DNA of 64,000 bases from Effrenium voratum (lineage: Eukaryota; Sar; Dinophyceae; Suessiales; Symbiodiniaceae). A model generated the notes under the pieces. It was not told where the DNA came from and ran no database searches. It saw nothing but the letters and a program-made list of their open reading frames with translations. Position 1 is the stretch's first letter. Each line of letters opens with the position of its first letter. Below are positions 36,030 to 45,672 of this stretch, piece by piece. The translations under genes were made by a program, and so were the position numbers. The DNA lies in assembly GCA_963377175.1 (NCBI GenBank), contig CAUJNA010003297.1, forward strand, positions 252,191-316,190, in the 5' to 3' direction.

Positions 36030-36260
36030 CCAGAGCAGCTCGCCAATGGATCCCGCCGAGTGTCCTGCCAGAGCAGCTCGCCAGTCAATCCCGCCCAGGG
36101 CTTGCCAGTGGATCCCGCCGGCCAGAGCTGCACCAGAGCAGCCCGACAGTGAGTAATTATCCAACCGTGTCATGATCCCGCCGAGTATCCCGCTAAGTAT
36201 CCCTTGCCGGTGCATCCTGTATCGATTTTCCCGCCAGAGCAGCTCGCCAGTCTGGTTTTG
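36030..36260. repeat. Degenerate CAGAGCAGCTCGCCAGT repeat
   Basis: Words CAGAGCAGCTCGCCA and (G/A)ATCCCGCC alternate five to six times. The pattern looks like a short diverged satellite. Confidence 0.65.
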
Positions 36261-37569
36261 CTTAATGCCCAGCCCGGCGCACAGTTGGGTTTACATTTCA
36301 TGTTGGTGCCTTCGTGCTGTGTGCACCCTGAGGCTCGGAAAGGGCGATGCTTTTGTGTTGCTTTGGGCTGCGAATAAGCAACTTCGGTAATTCCCCCGTC
36401 GGGTTTCTTTTCGGAAGGGGCTTGGCTGTTGTTAACGGAACCGATTTTTGAGTTCTCGAGATCGGCTCGCAGACAAGTGGAGTTTGACACACACACACAT
36501 CCCTCAAGACCAGCAAACAAAACACACTTACACAGGTCAAACAAACACGAAACAATGCACTGCCAGAGGTATATCCAGGCATTGCTGTTATTGAGAAGTT
36601 CAAACACTCAAACGACTCTGTGCCAGCAATGTTGCAAACCCAGATGTTCACCACTGAGTGTCTTCGGAGCAAGTCCACTGGACAAAACAACCTGCAAGAA
36701 GCTGCGCCGGGGCTCAGCCTTCTCGGAAAGCTGAGTGGGCAGGCTGCCTGCAGCGCGGCAACACCAAAGCGAGGCCGCCAGGGCAGGGAATGAGCATCAA
36801 GCTATCCTCAGCTCCGGTGAAGCTTGGCTCACCAGAATTAGATGATCCAATGAAGAATGCATGCAAATTGACCAATGGAGCCTAGGCAAAGTCAAGTGTT
36901 TAGTGCGCAGAGGGACGAAATGTGGAGACAAAATCTCTCAGCCGAACATCTTGACATGCACGGTGCGTGTGAGCGTGCTCGTTCAGGCGGCTCTGAAACA
37001 TGACTTATTCGAAACATGTTAATCCTTACGGTCATGCACAAAGCTAGGCGTCAAAAACTTCAAAACAGGATGTCGGGTCCATCATCCTCTCTGCCCAACG
37101 CCCCGGGCGCAAGAACACAAACCAACAATAGTCCCCAGCAAATCCGAGTTTGATGCGAATACATTGGGCCCTTCTCGCTGACCCGCAGCGGGATGCAGCA
37201 GGTGTGCCTCCCTCCCCCATGCAAAGCACGGATCCTGACGCTCAACGAAGTCCTTGTAGCTCCCCAGCGCTGCTTGCCAGCGCTTGCGCCAGTTCAAATG
37301 CCTCTCTTGCTGCTGCACTTCAACCTGCAACCAGCTAAGACTTGTAAGAAATGGCAAAGTGACAGCTGTTGCTCAAGGACCGCTCGATCAACGCAACCCT
37401 GCCAAGCAACAAAGCGAGTTTGGTTTGACATGATTGCATATGCCCGTAGATATGTTACTGCAACGTGACATAAGCGCGCGCATGTGTAGGTATCGTATCA
37501 GTGTCGGCGCATGTTCCATGCAACAGATTTATGGTATGCTGGCAGCACCTACTACACAGAAACATGCCT
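36261..37569. other. Unassigned sequence
   Basis: No gene, RNA or notable repeat recognised. Confidence 0.4.
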
Positions 37570-37735
37570 TTGACCAAACAAAAAACACACCTGCGTAGAC
37601 CCCAGTCAATCTCGCAAAAACACACCTGGCCGTCACCAGACCCCCCAAGACACCACCTGCGCCAGCCGTCAATCTTGCAAGAACGCCACGCCCGTCACCA
37701 TTATTTACGAAGAAACTATTGACACCCGGAATGGA
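37570..37735. repeat. CAATCTYGCAA satellite, left block
   Basis: GTCAATCTCGCAAAAACACA and GTCAATCTTGCAAGAACGCC recur in CACC-rich sequence. This directly precedes the first telomere-like block and matches the block at 43540-43860. Confidence 0.65.
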
Positions 37736-37769
37736 CAGTTTTCAGTACAAGCGCAGGTGTGGTCTGTCT

Positions 37770-38416
37770 GGGGTAGTTTTAGGGCGGGCTTTTGTCTCGG
37801 GTTCAGCTCGGGTTTTGGGTTTTAAGCTGGTTTAGGGGTAGTTTCGGTGGGTGTGGGTGTGTTTTAAGGTCTGTTTAGGGTGGATTTAGGGTTTACTCAG
37901 TTCCAATGGTTTTGTTTAGGTTGGTTTGGGGTAGGTTTAGGCTTTGGCTGGGTTTAAGGCGGGTTTACTGTTTGTTTAAGGTTCGTGTAGGGTAGGTTTT
38001 ATGGGCGGTTTTAGGGTTGGCTTAGGGTTGGTTTAGGGTGGGTTTAGGGTTGGTTTAGAATTAGCTCAGCGCTGGCTCAGGGCTTTTTTAGCTTAGGTTT
38101 GAAATTGGTTTGGGGCCCAGGGTGGGTTTAGGTTTAGGGTTGGCTTGGGGCGGGTTTAGGGTTGGTTTAGGACTGGTTTTAGTGCGGGTGCGGGTTTGGT
38201 TGGTTTAGTTTAGGGTTAGTTTGCGATGGGTGGTTTGGGTTGGAGGGTAGGTTTGGGGTGGTTTAGGGTAGATGGAGATTGGTTTAAGGTAGGTTTAAAG
38301 ATGAGCTGTGTAGGGTTGGTTTAGGGCTGGCTTGGGGCTGTTTTAGTTTGGTTTTGGGGTTGGCTTAGGGTGGGTCGGTTGAGTGGGTTTAGGGTTGGTT
38401 TGGGGTCTGTGTACGG
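37770..38416. repeat. Interstitial TTTAGGG-like repeat, block 1 (about 650 bp)
   Basis: Degenerate alternation of GGTTTAGGG and TTGG units on the plus strand, with occasional exact GGGTTTAGGGTTGG. It is related to the TTTAGGG telomere unit but imperfect. Confidence 0.85.
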
Positions 38417-39087
38417 GCTTGGCCCCCGCAGCTCGGATTAGCTACTAGTCCCGGGAACAACTCGCCTAATTTCCCCGTGCTCTCCAAGTTAGCCGACCGC
38501 AAGTTTTTCAACCTGGATCACAAGCCGTCAGCGTGGCGTGGCGGCTTCTCCTGCGGCTCGCCACGACGTCAACGCTAAAGGAACCGGGATGCGCGTCCGG
38601 AGGGGTGGGCGCCAAGCGAACAGTGCGGTTGGGCTATTGTAGGCACGCTGGGGTGCGGCAGGAACCACTAAAACATGTGTTTATAAAAGGGGCCCGAAAA
38701 ATGGTTTCTTGCTTTACTTCACCGCTTGCTGTCATTAACAACCCGTTGGTGGTGAACACGGAACACATTCTTTATTCAGTACAAGCGAATGGGAACCTTA
38801 ATAGGAGTGGGGCACGGGATGGTTTTCTTTGAGTCTCTGTGGGTCTCTCCCGTTACTAGGATTGGCTGACCTTATGCACAAATAGGGTTTCAAACGGAAA
38901 TAATATGATGGGCCTTTCGATTGTGTCATGATTCCCTTTTTTGCGCGGCCGCCTTTCTGCCAGGCGGGCGCGGAAACACGATTACCCATCTTTCTCCTTG
39001 GCTGGCGCCACTGGACATGGGATTCCCGGAAGTCGTGCCCCGGGCAATAACTGCTTCCGCTTTTCTTTGCTCACCCCCAAGGATTCA

Positions 39088-39640
39088 ACAGTTGCTGTTT
39101 GTCAAACCAAATGCTTTCAAAACCACCTGTTTAGACACAAACAACGCGTGGCAGCCGCGCAGCCCCCGGACATGTTACAAAACCCTGTGCCCCCTAGCTG
39201 GCGTTCCCTGGCGCGCGCCGCAAGCTGCCCGCCTTCTTCTTCGTAGCGAGAAGCAGTCCCCGCAAATTCTCCGGCCCGGAGCGCCAGCCGCCAAGAAACA
39301 GAAGCGAACAGTGGCAAGGGGGCAGTCGCCTTCCAAAAACAAAGCCTAGAATTTGCTCCCGACCACTAACAAGCAAGTCTGTCGAGGGATGGAGCATTTC
39401 CGCCAAACCAAGAGAGATCGCCCTTAACGAGGGGGAATCGCCCCAAACTGCCCCCGCTAATTCGCGCCCTGCAGCCACTCCGCCAAGCTTCCCATGGATT
39501 TTGCCCTAAAACCCAAAAAGCCCGAACAAACAAGCCACTCGCCAAAGGCAGCAATCTATTCCACACCGGGTCTCAGCAAAGCCTTCTCGGACCTCATAGG
39601 ATCCGGACATTTGAGGGACCAAAGGAACACGAACAGTCAA
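39088..39640 (+). repeat. Diverged direct duplication, left copy
   Basis: Begins near TGTCAAACCAAATGCTTTCA and contains GTTTAGACACAAACAACGCG and ACATGTTACAAAACCCTGTG. It ends near TCCGGACATTTGAGGGACCA. The right copy has the same blocks in the same order with shorter spacers. Confidence 0.85.
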
Positions 39641-39847
39641 AAGAGGGCCGCGGAGATACTTCTGTTAGGACTTTCCCGTACCGCTTCAATACCAGATGTT
39701 GATCGTGGCCCCGGCGACTTGACCAGCAGGCCAAAAACCAACATGCCAAACAACAAGCGACAAATCAGTCACGTCCAGTCCCGCGAAAAGCCGAGTGATT
39801 GACGGGGGCATTCCTTTAACCACGAAAACAACCTTTGAGCTCGAGAG

Positions 39848-40173
39848 GTGCTGTTTGCCAAACCAAATCCTTTCAAAGCCACCTGTTTAGACACAAACAA
39901 CGCATGGCAGCCGCGCAACCCCCGCCGGACATGTTACAAAACCCTGTGCCCCCTAACTGGCCGTCCCTGGTGCGCGCGCTCTGCCGGCCGCCCACCTTCT
40001 TCGTGGCGAATTCCCCCAAACTCGCCGGCCCGGGGCGCCAGTCTTTGAGAAACGGAGGCGAACAAGGGAGCAGACAAGTCGCCGTTGAAAAACAGGGCCA
40101 GGGGGCCATCCCGCAAAGCCTCCTCGGACCGCCTGGGATCTGGACATTTCGGGGGACCGAAGGAACATGAACA
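39848..40173 (+). repeat. Diverged direct duplication, right copy
   Basis: Second copy of the sequence at 39088-39640, about 85-90 percent alike by eye in the first 250 bp and lacking about 200 bp of internal sequence. It ends at TCTGGACATTTCGGGGGACC, about 110 bp before the plus-strand exons. Confidence 0.85.
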
Positions 40174-40282
40174 GCCGAGCCATTCGAGTCACTCCCCTCA
40201 CGCAGCGATCATGTGTGGGCATGAAATTTAGAGGTTTCCTTTGGGCTGCTGCTTCTTTGGTTTCCCTGCCGGAAATCGCCAG

Positions 40283-40697
40283 GCAGAAGGCCAAGCAGGC
40301 AGCGGAGGCCCACGGGCGGCTTTGCTTTGGGCGACGGCCAGGCGCGGAGGACGACGAGATAGTTGCCTGGCCGGCATGCTTTGCGCGCCTGGCTGTGGCA
40401 GAGCGCTGCAGACGCCACGCGGTCGGAGATGCAAACTCCTAGGCCCACCTGCAAGTACGCGACGGCAAGGACCAGGCGAGGTGGATCTAGATCCCAGCGT
40501 GCGCACTCCAGCGCAAGTACGCCGCACGCCTTGGCGTGGTCCGGCGGTTTGTGGCCGTGCTCCTTGTGTAACAGACAGTGCCAGCTTCACTGTACCACTC
40601 GGGCGAGCGGCGCCGTCCAGACCAGATCTACCGCCTGGCCAAGGAGACGGAGCAGGAGGAGCAGAATGTCATGAAGGCGTCCGGCCGCTTTTGGAAG
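40283..40697 (+). CDS. Plus-strand gene fragment, unknown function (2-3 exons)
   Basis: The only convincing plus-strand coding signal. Exon 40283-40341 (QKAKQAAEAHGRLCFGRRP) has an AG|G acceptor and a GC donor. It joins in phase to 40585-40697 (SLYHSGERRRPDQIYRLAKE, continuing TEQEEQNVMKASGRFWK), which ends at a clean AAG|GTGAGG donor. A possible extra exon, 40443-40475 (AHLQVRDGKDQ), also has AG|G and AG|GC edges. The charged, Glu/Gln/Lys-rich helical composition is typical of real protein, whereas the reverse strand reads leucine-rich and unlikely. No domain is recognised. It follows directly on the right copy of the 39.1/39.85-kb duplication. Confidence 0.45.
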
Positions 40698-40749
40698 GTG
40701 AGGCAAAGCCTCGCGATCTCGACGGCAATGTTTTGCTGTCCCGAGTTTT

Positions 40750-40985
40750 GGGCGTGTGTGTGTGTGGGTGTGTGTGTGTGTCTGTGTGTCTGTGTGTCTC
40801 CGTGTGTGTAAGTGCGTGCTTGGTGTGTGCTTGGGGTATGTGTGTGTGTGTGCGTGTCTTGTGTGTGTGTCTCTGTGTGTCACGTATGTGTGTGTGTGTG
40901 TGTGTTTGTATTTGTGCGCTTGCTTGCTTGCTTGCTTGCTGGCTGGCTGGCTTGCTTGCTCGCTTGCTTGCGTTGGTTTGTTGCG
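40750..40985. repeat. TG-rich microsatellite followed by TTGC/TGGC run
   Basis: Imperfect (TG)n with CTG and CG interruptions to about 40915, then (CTTG)n and (CTGG)n to about 40975. It lies in the intron or region following the exon ending at 40697. Confidence 0.93.
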
Positions 40986-41827
40986 TGTGCTGAGTCGGGC
41001 GCCCGGTCGTCTTTTGAGACATCGGGCCACGGGGCCAACGCGGAACAAGCGGCGCTTGCGTGATGTTTCTGAATGGGATCCACACAAGGAAGCACAAGAT
41101 GCAATCGCAGCAAGGAGCATTGACTTTGAACACCCATCGGTAGAAATGAAACGTGGTCGAATTCCGCGGATGCTGGTACCTTCTCAAAGAATATGGGTTT
41201 CCCACAGTTGCCGACAACCGGGTTCCCACATTTCTCAACGAGAACGAGTCACAGCATTGGCCCCGCTCCACATTGAGCGTGGAACTGCATTTCCCGGTTC
41301 ACGCCACAAATTGGTATCAAAATGGCTGGAGTCACAAATTCGGCCGTGACTGATCAAAAAGCTGTTCCTCCCCAGCAATTATGCTGAAGTCTCTGGTGGC
41401 ACGAGCCAATGCCACTTCTGGGATCCCACTGCGGCACGTAAGCCATCCCGACTTCAGAGTAACCCCGGCAATCGCTTGGCTGAACGCTGGCAGCACTCTC
41501 ACTTCCTTCATTCAACCCGGCGAGAAACAAGTTTCCGCTCAGCAAGGAAGGCCTGAGCGCAGCCCCGAACAAAACACCCTGCTGTACTGAACTCCCATAA
41601 CTGCCATGAATGAAGCCTGCGCTACATATGTTGGTGTTTTTCGTCATTTAGGCGGCAAACAGGGGGAAGCAGGGGGGTGCGAGAAAAGGATAGAAACTAG
41701 GGGTCGCCTAGGCAGTATGGAACACCGAGCCACGCAAAGAAACCCGAGGTTATACCAACATGGATAAAACAAGCGCTATGGTCCTGCGTACTACGGGTGG
41801 CTACTACATAGCCGGGCCCGGGCCCGG

Positions 41828-41962
41828 TGTAGGGTAGTTTTAGAGTGGGTTTGGGCTGTCTAGGGCCAGTTTAGTGTTTTGCTTTGTGTAGGCGAAGGGT
41901 GGGTTTAGGGTTGGTGTAGGGGTGGCTTAGGGCTGGTTTTGGGCTGGTTTAGGGTTGGTTTT
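41828..41962. repeat. Interstitial TTTAGGG-like repeat, block 2
   Basis: Short block of GGTTTAGGGTTGG-like units, preceded by the GC palindrome GCCGGGCCCGGGCCCGG. Confidence 0.8.
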
Positions 41963-42671
41963 CGCTCCTACCATTCCAAGAAATCAAGCCCTCGCAGGTT
42001 GTCTTCAACAAAGTGTTTCTCAGGCTTCCGACTCTAACTCACATGTTCTAGACAGGGGTCTGGATATCAGCGTGTGTTCGCCAAACGCTGCAGGACACAA
42101 GAATGGCCGTGCCATTGGGGATGATGTGGACGCTGGGAGTGTTGCTGCTGGTTCCAAGGCCGGCCGCTACAGCCTCAACTCTTGCCTGAAGGCGCCCTGG
42201 GCCTTGCTGGCCGTTTCAACTGCTAGCGTAGAGCGCTTTGCTGGTAATGCTAATCACCATCCTCATCGTTGCTGGCGTCAGGCCCCGCTGGCGCTGGCGA
42301 TTCTCAGCGTCGTGGCGCCACTCATCATCGTGGTCGTCGCAGCACTGTTGTTTGGCAAAGGACTATGCAGCAACGCGCGGCACTATTTTCGCCGATGGGC
42401 AAAAGTCCGGGCAGCCGGCGCGGCGGACGGGCGGAACCGGCTGAGAGCAGGCAGGCACGCGACGCGCGCGCGGTTCATAGCGGCTGGCAGCCCGGACAGA
42501 CAGGGTGTGGTGGGAAAACGGCAACTGCAGCGTAGAGCCAGAAACTGCGGGGCCGTTGCGATCCCAAGCCAAACAGCCCAGTGCATGCACAAGACCAGAG
42601 GTTGCGTTCGGGAGACAACGAGCAAATCTCGTCCAAGTAGATCTTGCGACACCGACGCAACTCACGATTGA
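41955..42671 (+). CDS. Doubtful 238-residue ORF with one membrane-like segment
   Basis: One of the longest uninterrupted frames in the window. It begins just after a telomere-like repeat block and contains a strongly hydrophobic segment (LALAILSVVAPLIIVVVAAL) followed by Arg-rich sequence, as in a single-span membrane protein. No family is recognised, and long chance ORFs occur in GC-rich DNA. Nothing independent confirms coding. Confidence 0.22.
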   Translation: MVFAPTIPRNQALAGCLQQSVSQASDSNSHVLDRGLDISVCSPNAAGHKNGRAIGDDVDAGSVAAGSKAGRYSLNSCLKAPWALLAVSTASVERFAGNANHHPHRCWRQAPLALAILSVVAPLIIVVVAALLFGKGLCSNARHYFRRWAKVRAAGAADGRNRLRAGRHATRARFIAAGSPDRQGVVGKRQLQRRARNCGAVAIPSQTAQCMHKTRGCVRETTSKSRPSRSCDTDATHD

Positions 42672-43005
42672 GAAGACGGATGAAGAACTGACAGCGACTC
42701 AAGTCAGGCTATGGCCAACACAGGCATTTGAAAAAGGGATGATGGTAATGGTGTGTGTTCTTCTGAACAGAATTTGGGTCACGCCCGCGTAATCACAGGT
42801 GCGACTGGGATGAGTTTGATCCAATGCAGCGGTGTGCCATCATGCGTTCATCCGTTCACAATTCTTTTTCAGAGGCAGCAGCCATCTAGCCGGCACCATG
42901 CCAAATCCAACCCAGGCCTCCTGCAGATCAGCATCCTCCAACGCCGGGCCCATGACTGCCTCACATGTCCGTCCGACGGAATGCCACCGGCCAATCCACC
43001 ACAAA

Positions 43006-43270
43006 GTGTGGGTTTAGGGTTGGTGTAGGACTGGTTTTAGGGTGGGTGTAGGTTTGGTTTAGGGTCTGTCTAGGGTGGGTTTAGGGCGGGTTTAGGGTTG
43101 GTTTAGGGTGTAGGTTTGGTTTAGTTTAGGGTGGGTTTAGGGTTGTTTTAGAGATGGTTTGGACTGGTTTAGGGTGGGTTTAGGGTTGGTTTAGGGGTGG
43201 TTTAAAAGTTGCGCAGGGTGGGTGCCAAGCTTGGTTTGCTTGTGGGTGTTGGGTCGGTCATGGTGGGGTG
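43006..43270. repeat. Interstitial TTTAGGG-like repeat, block 3
   Basis: Degenerate GGGTTTAGGGTTGG units, continuing into a GAGACCAGG repeat at 43290-43430. Confidence 0.85.
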
Positions 43271-43289
43271 TGGGTTTGGCTCAGGGTCG

Positions 43290-43432
43290 GAGAGCCCAAG
43301 AGACCAGGAAAATAGGAGACCAGGAGACCGAGAGACCTGGGCGAGGAGAGGGCGACCAGGCGACTAGGAGACCAAGGGACTAGGGGAGTAGGAGACCAGG
43401 CAAGGGACTATGAGACCAAAAGACTTGGTCTC
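43290..43432. repeat. GGAGACCAGGAGACC short tandem repeat
   Basis: Words GAGACCAGG, GAGACCGAG and GACTAGG alternate about ten times directly after the third telomere-like block. Confidence 0.8.
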
Positions 43433-43539
43433 AATAATATCTTTTTGATCCCCAATTTTGTTGATCCCCTAAATAACTGTTTTTTGATGCTCATCCCGCC
43501 CCCCCAAACCATCCGCGCCATCATCACTCCCAGAGCACC

Positions 43540-43860
43540 CGGCCGTCAATCTCGCAAATATGCAACTCAAAGAGCACCCCAAACACCATCCCAAAACAGC
43601 ACCTTCGCCAGCACACCAAACTGCATGCCTAGCGCCAATCTTGCAAAAGTGCGGCCGAACTGTCACCTGCACATCTCAAAACACTGTCACCTGCACCCCC
43701 CAAAACAGCACCTGCGCCAGCACCCAAACTGCATGCCGTCACCCTGCCGTCAATCCAAATAAAATGCGCCCGCGCCATCACCAGCAGCTCGAACAGCACC
43801 AGCACCAGCACCCCAAACTGCATGCCCCCTGGCACCCAGCCGGCAATCTCGCAAATCACT
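43540..43860. repeat. CAATCTYGCAA satellite, right block
   Basis: CGTCAATCTCGCAAATATGC, CCAATCTTGCAAAAGTGC and GGCAATCTCGCAAATCAC are spaced in AGCACC/AACTGCATGCC-rich sequence. It shares its key phrase with 37570-37735 and likewise lies near a telomere-like block. Confidence 0.7.
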
Positions 43861-44099
43861 TTCCCCTCTTTACTAGAAGTTAGACCTGTAGCTTTGAGCT
43901 ATCTGGCGAAAAACAATGAAGGCGTCATGACATATTAATGAACACATATAACTAACATAGCAGGTATTGTATGCTGTTAACATATATTTCAATACCACAA
44001 CATTCTGTCGGATTTGTTTACATCTATATGATCCATGTTTGCCACATCCACTCAACATTTAAACCCTCAACATGCTATGAAAGAACTCTTTGGGCATCG

Positions 44100-44219
44100 C
44101 TTCGCCGGTTTCGAGCCCCGGCCGGGAAGTCCGCGGAGGCAAATTGGCGCAGCAGCTCCGCCATTGCACCGGCGGAGGCGCCGTCGTCGCGACGGCGCTG
44201 TGGAGGCGCCTTTGGCTTC
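44100..44219 (-). CDS. Candidate orphan exon (MAELLRQF segment)
   Basis: GC-rich minus-strand segment opening at AG|G (CCAG|GAAGCC at 44219). It reads a basic stretch and then GAMAELLRQFASADFPAGAR. The balanced, helix-compatible composition of this frame contrasts with the Arg/Pro-rich readings of the other frames. The 3' edge is uncertain. It could be the start of a gene beginning at the internal Met, or an exon of the G-patch gene region. No family is recognised. Confidence 0.35.
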
Positions 44220-45144
44220 CTGGCGCTGGAAGGAAACGGATTGAAAATTCTACAATCATTCCAAGGATTGCAAATTCTATCATTCCAAAAGGTCAAAACC
44301 TGAAAGAAGAGATCACCCACGTAAAGGACCTAAGTCATAGTGAGCTGTTCTCTTCTTTTGTGTACCATGTCGCCGGAGCGCGAAGTGGAAAACAGTATGC
44401 ATTCCAGGGACTACCACCTGCCTTCGTTTTACCCCCAGGCGAGCCCGCCATGGAATAGGCAGAAGGGTCAAGGCCAGCCAGCGCACGCCGAACACACAAG
44501 AATGAGTCTTGGTGCCAGTGTAATGAAAAGGAAATAAGCTTTGCAGAACTTGAGCAGCACCAAAATGATAGTCGCTTGGGCTGTACTTAATCCAGAGAGA
44601 TACCTACAGCGCTCTATGCGCAACACAAGGCGTCGCCCAAAGTCAGGTCCAAAGGACACTTTCAAAGAAGCGGTGCTCCCAGAATTGCGTTCCTTGTGAT
44701 GCCAATCCTGATGAAGGTATCATTACGATGTGCTGCTACACTAACGCGCAGCACGTCCCTGCTAAGCACAGGACTCCGCATAAGCTATCCTCAAGCTTAT
44801 CAATTACAACTGCCAATGCAACACATAACACAGGTTGATTCAATGGAGCCCAAGCTTGGCAGCCGCAGTATATGCTGTACCCTGTTCTCAAAGCAGCAAG
44901 TGAGGACACACCAACCAAGACATACTACCTCATGTCTGACGTAGATGCGTGGATTGCGTTGGTTTTTTGTATAAGCCTCCTCTTGTTCTATGAATAAAAA
45001 AACGCAAGCCAAACATGAAGAAATCATGAAACAACATGTAAAAAAGTGCCGTGTCAGTCACAGCTTCAAGGTTGGCTCGTGTGCCAACGCTTGAAAGCTG
45101 CTCGCGCTGCATGTGGCACGCTCGCAACGTGCATTCTTCGCGAC

Positions 45145-45246
45145 CTTGCTGACGAAACACGCCTTGGCCGTGGTGCGGCATGCGCTTCCAGGGCCTCCAG
45201 CTGGCAGAAGCCAGCCATGCGCTGCAGCTCCTGTGCGTTTGGAGAC
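45145..45246 (-). CDS. Candidate exon, possibly 3' part of the G-patch gene
   Basis: A 102-nt minus-strand open segment bounded by AG|G (acceptor, CTTGAG|GTCTCC) and AG|GT (donor, GCAAG|GTCGCG). It reads PNAQELQRMAGFCQLEALEA and then an Arg/Pro-rich tail. The length fits a start phase of one base and an end phase of two. It lies about 430 bp downstream of the Glu-rich exon at 45673-45811 on the same strand, so it could be a later exon of that gene. No domain is recognised, and another minus-strand frame is also open here. Confidence 0.35.
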
Positions 45247-45672
45247 CTCAAGTTAGGGGCCCTGGACCCTGGATCCATCACTTTATCTAAGAGGGCTTAC
45301 ACCCGGTATTTTGGGGCCCCTGGGGGTTTGCCGAGAAGCTTTCTTGGATCATAGATCCGCTCGTGTTTGACTAGAGCCTGCCATCGCCTTCGGCCACAAA
45401 GCTCGGGACCCACGCTACCACCCGCAACAACTCTCGCACTACGTCTTTGCTTTGGCTCTTGTGGTGGTCGGTTGACGGGGGCTGGCAGGTGCACCGCAGC
45501 CCCTACCTGCGCAGAGCCTGAGGAACACTTCCACGAATGCTGGTGAATTCCTGACAGGAAGTGGAAAGGAGAGGAGCTGGAACGGGCATGTCGTTTCACC
45601 GACCACGTTGGGTAACAACCTGTATTGTGCGACAGGGGAATCCTTGCGGGCCCTCCCTCCATTTGTCGAAAC

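Noticed and set aside
40587..41271. Minus-strand ORFs of 177 and 200 residues rich in His/Thr
   Set aside because: Mostly the reverse of the TG and CTTG repeats; the plus strand carries the better exon signal at the left end.
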